Of a stretch of DNA of 64,000 bases, positions 35,862-44,143 are shown one piece after another. Every line of letters starts with the position of its first letter. The stretch's first letter is position 1. Both the position numbers and the translations under genes were made by a program. The DNA is from Microbacterium sp. TPD7012. GTDB lineage: Bacteria > Actinomycetota > Actinomycetes > Actinomycetales > Microbacteriaceae. Location of the stretch: positions 186,001-250,000 of the forward strand of contig NZ_QDFV01000001.1 of assembly GCF_003075395.1 (NCBI RefSeq), given 5' to 3'. The notes below the pieces were generated by a model, which saw only the letters and a list, made by a program, of their open reading frames with translations, had not been told where the DNA came from and did no database searches.

Positions 35862-36862
35862 CCACTCTCGAGAACGGATCCGGGACCGAGGCCGCGCGCC
35901 TCGGTCCCGGGACCACGAAGCCGCGCCGGCGCTCGCGGCACAACCGCGAGGAGAACCGCGCCGGCCTTCTGCTCATCTCGCCGACGTTCATCATCATCCT
36001 CGTCGCCGTGGTGCTGCCGATCATCTGGGCGATCTCGCTGGCGTTCCAGGACGTGCGGCTCATCAACATCCGCGGCACCGGCATCATCGGCGAGTACACG
36101 CTCGACAACTTCATCGACGTGCTCACCTCGCCCGGCTTCTTCAGCGCCCTCTGGACGACCATCGTCTACTCCGTGTGCGGCACCGGGCTCGCGATCGGCA
36201 TCGGCCTCATCGCCGCGGTCGCCCTCCGCAAGCCGTTCCGGGGCCGCGGTCTCGTGCGCGCCTCGCTGCTGCTGCCCTACGTCGCCCCGGTCGTCGCCGC
36301 CACCTTCGTGTGGTCGACCATGCTCAACCCGCAGTTCGGCATCGTGAACTGGTTCGGCCAGAACGTGCTCGGCTGGGAGGACCCGGTCGCCTTCCTCTCC
36401 GACCGCTCCCTGCCGGTCAGCATCTTCGGGTGGCAGGTGGAGCTGCCGATCGCGCTCATCACCGTCATCCTCTTCGAGGCCTGGCGCTCCTTCCCCTTCG
36501 CGTTCCTCTTCCTCACGGCCCGTCTCGAGGCCGTGCCCGGCGTGCTCGATGAGGCCGCGCGCGTCGACGGCGCGACGCCCACCCAGCGCTTCCGCCACAT
36601 CCTCCTGCCGCAGCTGCTGCCCACGATCGCCGTGCTCTGCGTGCTGCGCTTCATCTGGACGTTCAACAACTTCGACGACATCTACCTGCTCACGGGCGGC
36701 GGAGCCGGCACCGAGGTCGTCTCGGTGCGGGTGTTCGACCTGCTCACCGCGCGGGGCGACATCGGTGCAGCCGCCGCGCAGGCGCTCGTGCTGGCCGCGA
36801 TCCTCGCCGTGCTCGTCGGCATCTACCTGAAGTTCTTCGGCAAGCAGGAGGAGCAGGCATGA
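35858..36862 (+). CDS. Sugar ABC transporter permease, MalF type
   Basis: The 334-residue protein has a basic N terminus (TTKPRRRSRHNREENRAG) and six hydrophobic segments beginning LLLISPTFIIILVAVVLPIIWAIS. The EAA loop is VLDEAARVDGATPTQRFRHILLPQLLP, where the ATPase docks. It starts at GTG inside the preceding stop. It resembles YcjO-type permeases of family 1 importers. Confidence 0.9.
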   Translation: MTTLENGSGTEAARLGPGTTKPRRRSRHNREENRAGLLLISPTFIIILVAVVLPIIWAISLAFQDVRLINIRGTGIIGEYTLDNFIDVLTSPGFFSALWTTIVYSVCGTGLAIGIGLIAAVALRKPFRGRGLVRASLLLPYVAPVVAATFVWSTMLNPQFGIVNWFGQNVLGWEDPVAFLSDRSLPVSIFGWQVELPIALITVILFEAWRSFPFAFLFLTARLEAVPGVLDEAARVDGATPTQRFRHILLPQLLPTIAVLCVLRFIWTFNNFDDIYLLTGGGAGTEVVSVRVFDLLTARGDIGAAAAQALVLAAILAVLVGIYLKFFGKQEEQA

Positions 36863-37764
36863 GCGCGTCCACCACGACCCGCGCCCCGCGCCGCGGCCTG
36901 ACCCGCGACAGCTTCGAGAACGGCCTGTTCCGTGTGCTCCGCCCGATCGTGATCGTGCTCCTGGTGCTCGCCGCGGTCGTGCCGTTCTACTACATGGTGC
37001 TGCTGAGCTTCCGGTCGCTCGACTCGCTGCTGCAGAACCCCGGGGCGCTGTGGATCACGATCGAGGAGCTCGACTTCTCGACGTATCTCGACGTGCTCGC
37101 CCCCGTGGATGCCGGTGGGCAGGGCTTCATCGTCTTCATGCGCAACTCGCTGCTCGTCGCGCTGGCGACCGTCGTGCTCACGCTGCTGGTCTCGATCCCG
37201 GGTTCGTATGCGGTCAGCCGGCTCGCGTTCTTCGGACGCCGTCAGGTGTCGGGACTCTTCCTCGCGGTGTACTTCTTCCCGGCGATCCTGCTCGCGGTGC
37301 CGCTCTTCGTGTTCTTCACGCAGATCGGGCTGCGCGGCTCGTTGGTCGGCCTGCTCATCGTGTACGTCTCGCAGGTCGCTGCCGTGTCGATCTACACGCT
37401 CCGCAACTACTTCGCGACGATCCCGGTCTCGCTGGAGGAGGCGGCGGCGCTCGACGGGGCCAGCAGGTTCCAGATCATGCGCAAGGTCAGCATCCCGCTC
37501 GCGATGCCCGCCATCGTGTCGAACGGCCTGTTCATCTTCATGATCGCGTGGAACGAGTTCCTGTTCGCGCTGCTGTTCCTCGTCGAGAAGCGCGACTCGT
37601 GGACGGTGTCGCTCGGTCTGTCCCAGCTCGCCGGCAGCATCGAGGTCCCCACCACGGTGCTGATGGCCGGGTCCGTCATCCTCACCCTGCCCATCATCCT
37701 GCTCTTCTTCGCATCGGAGCGGCTCCTCGTCGGGGGCCTCACCGCCGGTGCGGAGAAGGGCTGA
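36859..37764 (+). CDS. Sugar ABC transporter permease, MalG type
   Basis: The 301-residue protein has six hydrophobic segments from IVIVLLVLAAVVPFYYMVLLSF and the EAA loop SLEEAAALDGASRFQIMRKVSIPLAMP. The ATG overlaps the previous stop (ATGA). No ATPase gene follows, so the importer must borrow a shared MsiK/UgpC-type ATPase, as many actinobacterial sugar importers do. Confidence 0.9.
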   Translation: MSASTTTRAPRRGLTRDSFENGLFRVLRPIVIVLLVLAAVVPFYYMVLLSFRSLDSLLQNPGALWITIEELDFSTYLDVLAPVDAGGQGFIVFMRNSLLVALATVVLTLLVSIPGSYAVSRLAFFGRRQVSGLFLAVYFFPAILLAVPLFVFFTQIGLRGSLVGLLIVYVSQVAAVSIYTLRNYFATIPVSLEEAAALDGASRFQIMRKVSIPLAMPAIVSNGLFIFMIAWNEFLFALLFLVEKRDSWTVSLGLSQLAGSIEVPTTVLMAGSVILTLPIILLFFASERLLVGGLTAGAEKG

Positions 37765-37798
37765 ATCACCCGTCGATCCTGGAAGGAAGGCACAGCCC

Positions 37799-38857
37799 GT
37801 GCCCCATGTCGTGCAGTTCTCCGCCGTCCGCGAGGTCGAGCTGGTCGAGATCGAGGCCCAGCCTCTGACACCCGGATCGGTCCGGATCGCCACCTGGTAC
37901 TCCGGCATCTCGGCAGGGACCGAGCTGACCGCGTATCGCGGGACCAATCCGTACCTCACGTCGACGTGGGATGCCGAGCGGCGGCTGTTCGTGCCTGGCG
38001 AGCCGAGCTTCGGCTACCCGGTCAGCGGCTGGGGCTACTCCGAGGTCGGTCAGGTCGTCGAGGTCGCGGATGACGTGACCGACGTGCACGTCGGCGACGT
38101 GGTCCACGGCATCTGGGGTCACCGCAGCGACGCCGTCGTCCCGGCCGCGGCGGTCGCCGGGCGCATCGTGCCCGACGGCGTCGACCCGGTGCTCGGCACC
38201 TTCGCCCGCGTCGGCGCCATCGCGCTCAACGGCGTCCTCGCCGCCGACGTGCGGCTGGGCGAGCAGGTCGCGGTCTTCGGACAGGGGGTCATCGGACTCC
38301 TCGCCACCCGGCTCGCGTCGCTCTCGGGCGGCCGGGTGATCGCCGTCGACACGGTGGCCGCCCGCCTCGCCATGGCGACGACCTTCGGGGCCGTCCACGC
38401 GGTGGATGCGCTGCGGGAAGGCGGCGCGGGGGAGAGGATCCGCGAGCTCACCGGCGGGGGCGCCGACAGTGCCATCGAGCTCTCCGGCACCGACCGCGCG
38501 CTGCACGAGGCCGTGCGTTCCGTCGTGACCGAGGGGCTGGTCGCGGCATCCGGCTTCTATCAGGGCGGGGCGTCGAACCTGCGCCTCGGCGAGGAGTTCC
38601 ACCACAACCGCGTGCGCATCGTCGCGAGCCAGATCTCCGGCGTGCCGGTCTCGCTCGGGGGCCGCTGGAATCAGGGGCGGCTGGTGCGCACGGTCATGGG
38701 CCTCGTTTTCGCCGGCGACGTCGACGCGGGCGCGCTCGTGTCGGATGTCGTGCCGGCGGAGGATGTCGCCGGCGTGTTCGCGCGCCTGGATGCCGGTGAC
38801 CCCGAGATCCTGCAGGCCGTGCTGCGGTTCGAGGCGGCACCGGAGCAGGTGCAGTGA
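37799..38857 (+). CDS. Medium-chain dehydrogenase, YcjQ-like
   Basis: The 352-residue MDR-superfamily enzyme has SGISAGTELTAYRGTNPY in the catalytic domain and a nucleotide site VAVFGQGVIGLLATRLAS. SAIELSGTDRALHEAV and the C-terminal GRWNQGRLVRTVM follow. I see no cysteine in the protein, so the usual structural-zinc loop and catalytic Cys are missing. The GISAGTE segment resembles BchC/YcjQ-type members. In E. coli YcjQ oxidises C3 of D-gulosides. With the Gfo/Idh gene next to it, a keto-glycoside pathway is likely. GTG start after GGAAGGAAGG; 34 bases from the permease gene. Confidence 0.8.
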   Translation: MPHVVQFSAVREVELVEIEAQPLTPGSVRIATWYSGISAGTELTAYRGTNPYLTSTWDAERRLFVPGEPSFGYPVSGWGYSEVGQVVEVADDVTDVHVGDVVHGIWGHRSDAVVPAAAVAGRIVPDGVDPVLGTFARVGAIALNGVLAADVRLGEQVAVFGQGVIGLLATRLASLSGGRVIAVDTVAARLAMATTFGAVHAVDALREGGAGERIRELTGGGADSAIELSGTDRALHEAVRSVVTEGLVAASGFYQGGASNLRLGEEFHHNRVRIVASQISGVPVSLGGRWNQGRLVRTVMGLVFAGDVDAGALVSDVVPAEDVAGVFARLDAGDPEILQAVLRFEAAPEQVQ

Positions 38858-39966
38858 GCTCCGAGATCCCCGACGACGCCGTCCCCTCGTACCGCCCGTC
38901 GTTTCCGGACCGCCGTCTCGGCGTCGGGCTCGTCGGCGCCGGGGCCATCGCGCGCTCCGCGCACCTGCCCGCCTATCGGGCCTGGGATGTGCCGGTGGTC
39001 GCCGTGACCTCTCGCACCCGGGCCGACGCCGAGGCGCTCGCCGCCGATTTCGGCATCGAGACCGTGCACGACTCGCTCGACACCCTGCTCGCCGATCCCC
39101 GCGTCGAGGTGGTCGACCTCGCGACGGGGCCGACGGGACGCCTCGAGCTCATCGCGGCGGCCGTCGCCGCAGGCAAGCATGTGCTCGCGCAGAAGCCCCT
39201 GGTCAGCGACCCATCCGAACTGCCGCGGCTCGCCGAGGTGCTCGACGAGGCCCGAGCGAAGGGCATCCGCGTCGCCGTCAACCAGAACGCGCGCTGGGCA
39301 CCGGCCTGGCGACTCGCGACGCTGCTGATCCGCGAAGGGCGCATCGGCGATGTCGTCGGCGTCACCCACCTGCATGACAAGCCGCTGCCGCCGCTCGCGG
39401 GCACTCCGTTCGACGACGTGCCGCACATGCTGCTGAACGACTACCTCGTGCACTGGATCGACATCACCCGCTGCTGGCTCGAAGGCACGTCGGTCGTGGC
39501 CGTCGCGGCATCCGATCATCGCGTTCCCGCGCAGCCCGATGAGGCGCGCAACCCGTGGGGAGCGGACCTGCGCGTCGACGTCTCGTCCGGCGCGAGCGCG
39601 TCGATCCGCATCGTCGGGAGCGCCGTGGCGTCAGCCGGGGGATGCCCGTTCTGGATCCACGGGACGGAGGGCACCCTGCGCGGCAGCGTGCTGCTCGGCT
39701 CCGACCGGCTCGCGCTCGACCGGGATGGTCAGAGCCGCGAGTTCGCACTGGAAGGGCAGTGGTTCACCGACGGCTTCGCCGGGGCGATGGGCGAGCTGCA
39801 GACCGCCGTCGCCGAGGGACGCGAGCCGGAGAACTCCGCCGCGCACGTCACCGCCACCGTCAGGACGACGATCGCCGCCGTCGAATCCGCGCAGGCCGGT
39901 GGGATGCCGGTGCACCCGGCCGAGCTCGAACTGACGACAGCCCTTGAAGGGAAGGCAGCAGCGTGA
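38854..39966 (+). CDS. Gfo/Idh/MocA dehydrogenase, YcjS-like
   Basis: The 370-residue protein has GLVGAGAIARSAHLPAYRAW (Rossmann site), the catalytic lysine motif AQKPLVSD, and MLLNDYLVHWIDITRCWLEG in the C-domain. Such enzymes oxidise or reduce sugars at one carbon with NAD(H); the E. coli cluster analogue YcjS acts at C3 of D-glucosides. It starts at GTG within the preceding stop and its stop overlaps the GH36 start, so these genes are tightly coupled. Confidence 0.85.
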   Translation: MSSEIPDDAVPSYRPSFPDRRLGVGLVGAGAIARSAHLPAYRAWDVPVVAVTSRTRADAEALAADFGIETVHDSLDTLLADPRVEVVDLATGPTGRLELIAAAVAAGKHVLAQKPLVSDPSELPRLAEVLDEARAKGIRVAVNQNARWAPAWRLATLLIREGRIGDVVGVTHLHDKPLPPLAGTPFDDVPHMLLNDYLVHWIDITRCWLEGTSVVAVAASDHRVPAQPDEARNPWGADLRVDVSSGASASIRIVGSAVASAGGCPFWIHGTEGTLRGSVLLGSDRLALDRDGQSREFALEGQWFTDGFAGAMGELQTAVAEGREPENSAAHVTATVRTTIAAVESAQAGGMPVHPAELELTTALEGKAAA

Positions 39967-41288
39967 CCGTCATCGATGAGATCCCGGTCGGGCCGGACGC
40001 CCGTGTGTACGCGGAGGGCTGGCAGAGCTGGAGCCCGACGACCTGGTCCGCTCGCGGGGAGGAGATCCACCGGCCGGCGGAGCCGTGGCAGCATGCCATG
40101 CGCTTCCGTCCTGGCACGCCCGTCGCCGACGACGCGTTGCAGGGGGAGGGCCTGCTGGTCGTCGACCCCGGTGACGGGCGTGAGGCGCGTGTGTTCGGCA
40201 CCCTCGACGCGAGCCGCGAGGTGCCGACGATCCGCGCGACATGGCGGGAGGATCGGGTCGTCGTGGAGACGGATGCCGACCCCGGGTCCCTGAGCCTGTC
40301 GGACCCTGGGTCCCTGAGCTTGTCGAACCCTGGGTCCCTGAGCCTGTCGAAGGGCGCCGCCGCGCTCGCCGCCTTCGGAGACCGCTTCGGCGCAGCAGCC
40401 GGCGCCCGCTTCGGGTGGGCCGCGCCGCGCGTGTGGTGCACCTGGTACCAGTACTTCGAAGAGGTGCACGCGTCCGACGTCATCGAGAACGTGCGCGCGA
40501 TCGACGCCGCGGGGCTCGACGTCGACGTGGTGCAGATCGACGACGGATGGAGCCTGGGAACCGGCGAGTGGACGGCGCCGAACCCGCGCTTCGGCTCGCT
40601 GCCCGCCGCGGTCGGCGCCATCCTCGACAGCGGCCGTCGCGCGGGCATCTGGGTGGCTCCCTTCTCGGTCGGCGCGACCTCGTCGGTCGCGCGCGAGCAT
40701 GCGGACTGGGTGCTCGGCGACGCCGGACGCAACTGGGGCGACGACATGCGAGGACTCGACCTCACACACCCCGGCGTGCGCGATTACCTGACCCGCGTCT
40801 TCTCCGACATCCGCGATCTGGGCATCGACTACGTGAAGCTCGACTTCCTCTACTCCGGAGCGCTGCCCGGCAGCCGCCACGACGCGGATGCCACACCCAT
40901 CTCGGCCTACCGCTCGGGTCTCGAGCTGATCCGCGAGGTGCTCGGCGACGACGCGTTCCTGCTCGGATGCGGCGCGCCGATCCTGCCCAGCGTCGGTCTC
41001 GTCGACGCGATGCGGGTCGCCGGCGACACGTTCCACGAGGGCGGCGAGGACGGCTCGCAGGGCCTGCGCGGACAGATGTCGGTCGAGGCGCGGGCCTGGC
41101 AGCACGGGCGGTTCTGGACCAACGACCCCGACTGCCTGGTCGCCCGGCCCGAGTTCGCGCTGCGCGAGGAGTGGGCTGACGTGGTGCTCGCCGCCCCCGG
41201 CATCCGTGGCTTCTCGGATCGCATCGACGGTCTCGACGCGCGCGGGATGGAACTCGTCCGTCAGCTTCTGAAGGAGACATCGGCATGA
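39963..41288 (+). CDS. GH36 family alpha-galactosidase-like enzyme, compact form
   Basis: The 441-residue enzyme has EGWQSWSPTTW near the N terminus and the barrel motifs WCTWYQYFEEV, DVVQIDDGWSLGTGEW and GIWVAPFSV. The nucleophile Asp294 lies in YVKLDFLY and the probable acid/base Asp355 in MRVAGD. GH36 releases alpha-galactose from raffinose-type sugars, but members also act on other alpha-glycosides. At 441 residues it lacks much of the N-terminal beta-sandwich of classical 700-residue enzymes. Residues 108-131 come from a triple 24-bp repeat. No signal peptide, so it acts on imported substrate. Confidence 0.85.
   Translation: MTVIDEIPVGPDARVYAEGWQSWSPTTWSARGEEIHRPAEPWQHAMRFRPGTPVADDALQGEGLLVVDPGDGREARVFGTLDASREVPTIRATWREDRVVVETDADPGSLSLSDPGSLSLSNPGSLSLSKGAAALAAFGDRFGAAAGARFGWAAPRVWCTWYQYFEEVHASDVIENVRAIDAAGLDVDVVQIDDGWSLGTGEWTAPNPRFGSLPAAVGAILDSGRRAGIWVAPFSVGATSSVAREHADWVLGDAGRNWGDDMRGLDLTHPGVRDYLTRVFSDIRDLGIDYVKLDFLYSGALPGSRHDADATPISAYRSGLELIREVLGDDAFLLGCGAPILPSVGLVDAMRVAGDTFHEGGEDGSQGLRGQMSVEARAWQHGRFWTNDPDCLVARPEFALREEWADVVLAAPGIRGFSDRIDGLDARGMELVRQLLKETSA
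40284..40354 (+). repeat. Three tandem 24-bp palindromic repeats inside the GH36 gene
   Basis: The unit GGGTCCCTGAGCCTGTCG plus GACCCT begins at 40284, 40308 and 40332, the last one base short and ending in GAAGGG. Being a multiple of three it keeps the frame and encodes PGSLSLSD, PGSLSLSN, PGSLSLSK. The core TGAGCCTGTCGAAGG matches the copy near rplI (191-217). This is an interspersed repeat inserted in a coding region. Confidence 0.85.
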
Positions 41289-43033
41289 CCACGGAGAACG
41301 GTCTGCAGGACCGCCTCGCCCCGCTCGTCGCGCAGCTCTACCCGGATGCCGCGGCCGAGGTGCTCGCCGCGCTCCTCGACCTGGCGGAGACCTGGCGCGC
41401 CCGCCTGGCCTCCCCGCGACAGGACGCGGATCATGTCGGACCGGATGAGCGCACCGCCTATCTCATCACCTATGGCGACTCGTTCCGCCGGCCGGGGGAG
41501 ACGCCGCTGCACACGCTCGCCGGAGTGCTGCGCGACCACATCGGCGACGTCATCAGCGACGTGCATCTGCTGCCGATCTATCCGTGGACCTCGGACGACG
41601 GATTCGGCGTCGTCGACCACCGCCAGGTGAATCCGGCGCTCGGCACCTGGGACGACATCGCGGACCTCCGCGACGAGTACGCGCTCGCGCTGGACTTCGT
41701 CGCCAACCACATCTCCAGCTCGTCGCCGTGGTTCCAGTCCTGGCTCGCGCGGGACGAGCGGTACGACGGATACTTCCTCGATCCCTTCCCCGAGAACGGG
41801 CCCGGATTCGACGTCTCGCACGTCGTCCGGCCGCGCGTCACTCCGCTCGTGCACGAGTACGCGCGTCCCGACGGCACCATGGCGCGGGCGTGGACCACTT
41901 TCGGACCCGACCAGATCGACATCGACCCGAGCACGCCCGCCGTGCTCCTCGACCTCACCGACATCCTGCTCGGCTACCTCGCGCGCGGCGCCACCACGGT
42001 GCGCCTCGACGCGATCGGCTACCTGTGGAAGCAGTCCGGCACCACCTGCATCCATCTGCCGCAGACGCACGACATCATCCGGATCTGGCGGATCCTCGTC
42101 GACGAGCTCGCGCCGGGCACCCTCCTCCTCACCGAGACGAACGTGCCGCACGCCGACAACATCACCTACTTCGGCGACGGCAGCGACGAAGCGCACATGG
42201 TCTACCAGTTCGCGCTGCCGCCCCTCGTGCTGCATGCGTTCGTGACGGGCCGGGCGACCGCGCTGTCGGAGTGGGCGAGCGGCGTGGGACCCGTCAGCGA
42301 CACCGCCACCTGGTTCAACTTCCTCGCGAGCCACGACGGCATCGGCCTGCGCCCCACCGAGGGGCTGCTGACGGATGCCGATCGCGCACTGCTCGTCGAG
42401 CGGACGCTCGCCCGCGGCGGACGGGTGTCGATGGCCAAGCGCCCCGACGGCAGCGAGGGGGTGTACGAGCTCAACACGAACTTCCTCGAGGCGCTGGTCG
42501 ACCCGGCGGACCCGGATCCGGATGCCTCGGCCGTGCGGCGCGGGCTCGCGGCCCACGCCATCCTGCTGTCCCTCGTCGGCGTCCCGGCCATCTATCACCA
42601 CTCGCTGCTCGGGTCGCAGCAGGACCACCAGGGAGTGCAGGACAGCGACATCGCGCGGCGCATCAACCGCGAGGTGCTCGACGCCGACACCCTGCACGCC
42701 GAGCTGCAGGTGCCGGGGCGTCGATCCGGCATGCTGAATGGCGTCCGCGCGATGCTCGCGGTCAGACGGGGGACAGCGGCGTTCTCGCCGTTCGCCGCGC
42801 AGGAGATCGCGTTCCTCGACGACCGTGTGCTCGTGGTCCGTCGCGCGGCGGGAACCGATGATGAGGTCGTCGCGGTCGTGAACGTGAGCGACGAGGCGGT
42901 GTCGCTGGAGTCGCTGAGCGGCACGGACCTGCTGAGCGGGGTTCATCACGACGGACTCGTGCTGGCGCCGTTCGGCTACGTCTGGCTGGCCGCTCTGCCA
43001 TCATCGAATCGAGACACCGGCGACCGCCTCTGA
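41285..43033 (+). CDS. GH13_18 sugar phosphorylase (YcjM/sucrose phosphorylase-like)
   Basis: The 582-residue enzyme has LHTLAGVLRDHIGDVISDVHLLPIYPWTSDDGFGVVD (read in parts), ALDFVANHISSSSPWF, the nucleophile Asp242 in VRLDAIGYLWK and acid/base Glu284 in LLTETNVPH. GH13 subfamily 18 comprises sucrose, sucrose-6-phosphate, glucosylglycerol and glucosylglycerate phosphorylases, which yield glucose 1-phosphate. The length and the YPWTSDDGFGV segment look closer to glucosylglycerate-type (YcjM) than to classical 500-residue sucrose phosphorylases. ATGA overlap with GH36. Last gene of the operon. Confidence 0.87.
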   Translation: MTTENGLQDRLAPLVAQLYPDAAAEVLAALLDLAETWRARLASPRQDADHVGPDERTAYLITYGDSFRRPGETPLHTLAGVLRDHIGDVISDVHLLPIYPWTSDDGFGVVDHRQVNPALGTWDDIADLRDEYALALDFVANHISSSSPWFQSWLARDERYDGYFLDPFPENGPGFDVSHVVRPRVTPLVHEYARPDGTMARAWTTFGPDQIDIDPSTPAVLLDLTDILLGYLARGATTVRLDAIGYLWKQSGTTCIHLPQTHDIIRIWRILVDELAPGTLLLTETNVPHADNITYFGDGSDEAHMVYQFALPPLVLHAFVTGRATALSEWASGVGPVSDTATWFNFLASHDGIGLRPTEGLLTDADRALLVERTLARGGRVSMAKRPDGSEGVYELNTNFLEALVDPADPDPDASAVRRGLAAHAILLSLVGVPAIYHHSLLGSQQDHQGVQDSDIARRINREVLDADTLHAELQVPGRRSGMLNGVRAMLAVRRGTAAFSPFAAQEIAFLDDRVLVVRRAAGTDDEVVAVVNVSDEAVSLESLSGTDLLSGVHHDGLVLAPFGYVWLAALPSSNRDTGDRL

Positions 43034-43073
43034 CGGGGAGGCGACGACCGCTCGGGACCTCAGGGAGGGCATC

Positions 43074-43925
43074 ATGGCCGGGCAGACATCAGTCGAGCAG
43101 TCATCGGCATGGAAGCGGTTCTGGAGCAGGGGCGGATTCTGGCGTGCGCTCCTGCTCGCCGCGGTCTACCTCGGCGTCTATGAGCTGATCGGCTTCCTGC
43201 TCGGGCTCGCCGTCCCCGAGGGGAGCGGTCTCCGCGCCGAGAAGGGGAGCGCCGGGGACGTGTTCTTCTCCACGGCGCTGCCCATCATCCTCACCAGCAT
43301 CCTGCTCTTCGCGTTCGCGGCATCCGTCGGCTGGCTGAAGGAGCTGTTCGCGCGTCAGACTCTCGGCGGCCGCCGGTGGATGTGGATCGCCCTGATCGTC
43401 GTGCTCGTCATCAACGTCGGTGCGTTCCTCACCATCGACTACGCGAAGGCGGGGATCACCCTGGTCGGCACCTGGCTGCTGGCCGGGCTCTTCGTCGGCC
43501 TGGTCGAGGAGCTCGTCACGCGCGGGTTCGTGATCAACCTCATGCGCAAGGGGGGCCACCGTGAGATCGCCGTCGCCCTCGCCTCGGCGGGCATCTTCGC
43601 CGCCCTGCACTTCACGAACCTCTTCACGTCGGACCAGGGGCTCGGCACGACTCTCCTGCAGATCGTCTACACGTTCGGATTCGGCATCTGCATGTACCTG
43701 ATCCTGCGGGTGACGCGCACGCTGATCGCGCCGATGCTCGTGCATGCGAGCACCGATCCGTCGATCTTCCTCTTCGGCGCGTTCCCCACCAGCGGCAACC
43801 CGCTCGTCCTCCTGCCCGCGCTGAGCACGTACATCGTCATCGTCACGGGCTTCATCCTGCTGATCGTGTTCCTCGTCAGCGAGCGCCGCCGTCGACGGGC
43901 AGAGGTCGCGGCTTCGGCGAGCTGA
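43074..43925 (+). CDS. CPBP family intramembrane metalloprotease (Abi/CAAX type)
   Basis: The 283-residue membrane protein has about eight hydrophobic segments. CPBP motifs are all present: GLVEELVTRGF (EExxxR), FAALHFTN and MLVHASTD. It resembles bacterial Abi/CAAX-type proteases, whose substrates are mostly unknown. GGGAGG lies six bases before the ATG. It sits 40 bases after the phosphorylase, but a link to sugar use is not evident. Confidence 0.88.
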   Translation: MAGQTSVEQSSAWKRFWSRGGFWRALLLAAVYLGVYELIGFLLGLAVPEGSGLRAEKGSAGDVFFSTALPIILTSILLFAFAASVGWLKELFARQTLGGRRWMWIALIVVLVINVGAFLTIDYAKAGITLVGTWLLAGLFVGLVEELVTRGFVINLMRKGGHREIAVALASAGIFAALHFTNLFTSDQGLGTTLLQIVYTFGFGICMYLILRVTRTLIAPMLVHASTDPSIFLFGAFPTSGNPLVLLPALSTYIVIVTGFILLIVFLVSERRRRRAEVAASAS

Positions 43926-43948
43926 TCGACTCTCGCCACCGAACGCGA

Positions 43949-44143
43949 TCAGGAGCGGGCGATATCTGGGATGACCGACGATGCCGAGTGCTCGGCGACA
44001 AGGACGTGCTGCCGGGCGTCCGCCACGACGGACTCTCCCTCGGTCCGATCCGCCGAGTCGGCGTCGCGATCCGGCACGGCGAGCGGCAGCGCTGCACGAC
44101 GGCGCAGATACTGCGCCTGGGCCCAGTCGATGGGCGTGCTCAC
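43949..44143 (-). CDS. Small hypothetical protein coupled to quinone reductase
   Basis: A 64-residue product, MSTPIDWAQAQYLRRRAALPL at its N terminus with the tail QHVLVAEHSASSVIPDIARS. It starts at GTG inside the reductase stop (GTGA, four-base overlap), the coupling seen throughout this genome. That, with balanced composition, suggests a real gene. No domain, membrane segment or signal peptide is recognised. Confidence 0.5.
   Translation of the reverse strand: MSTPIDWAQAQYLRRRAALPLAVPDRDADSADRTEGESVVADARQHVLVAEHSASSVIPDIARS

Noticed and set aside
40284..40354. Three repeats as a CRISPR or transposon end
   Set aside because: Units are directly abutting with no spacer and no transposase is nearby; they keep the GH36 frame.
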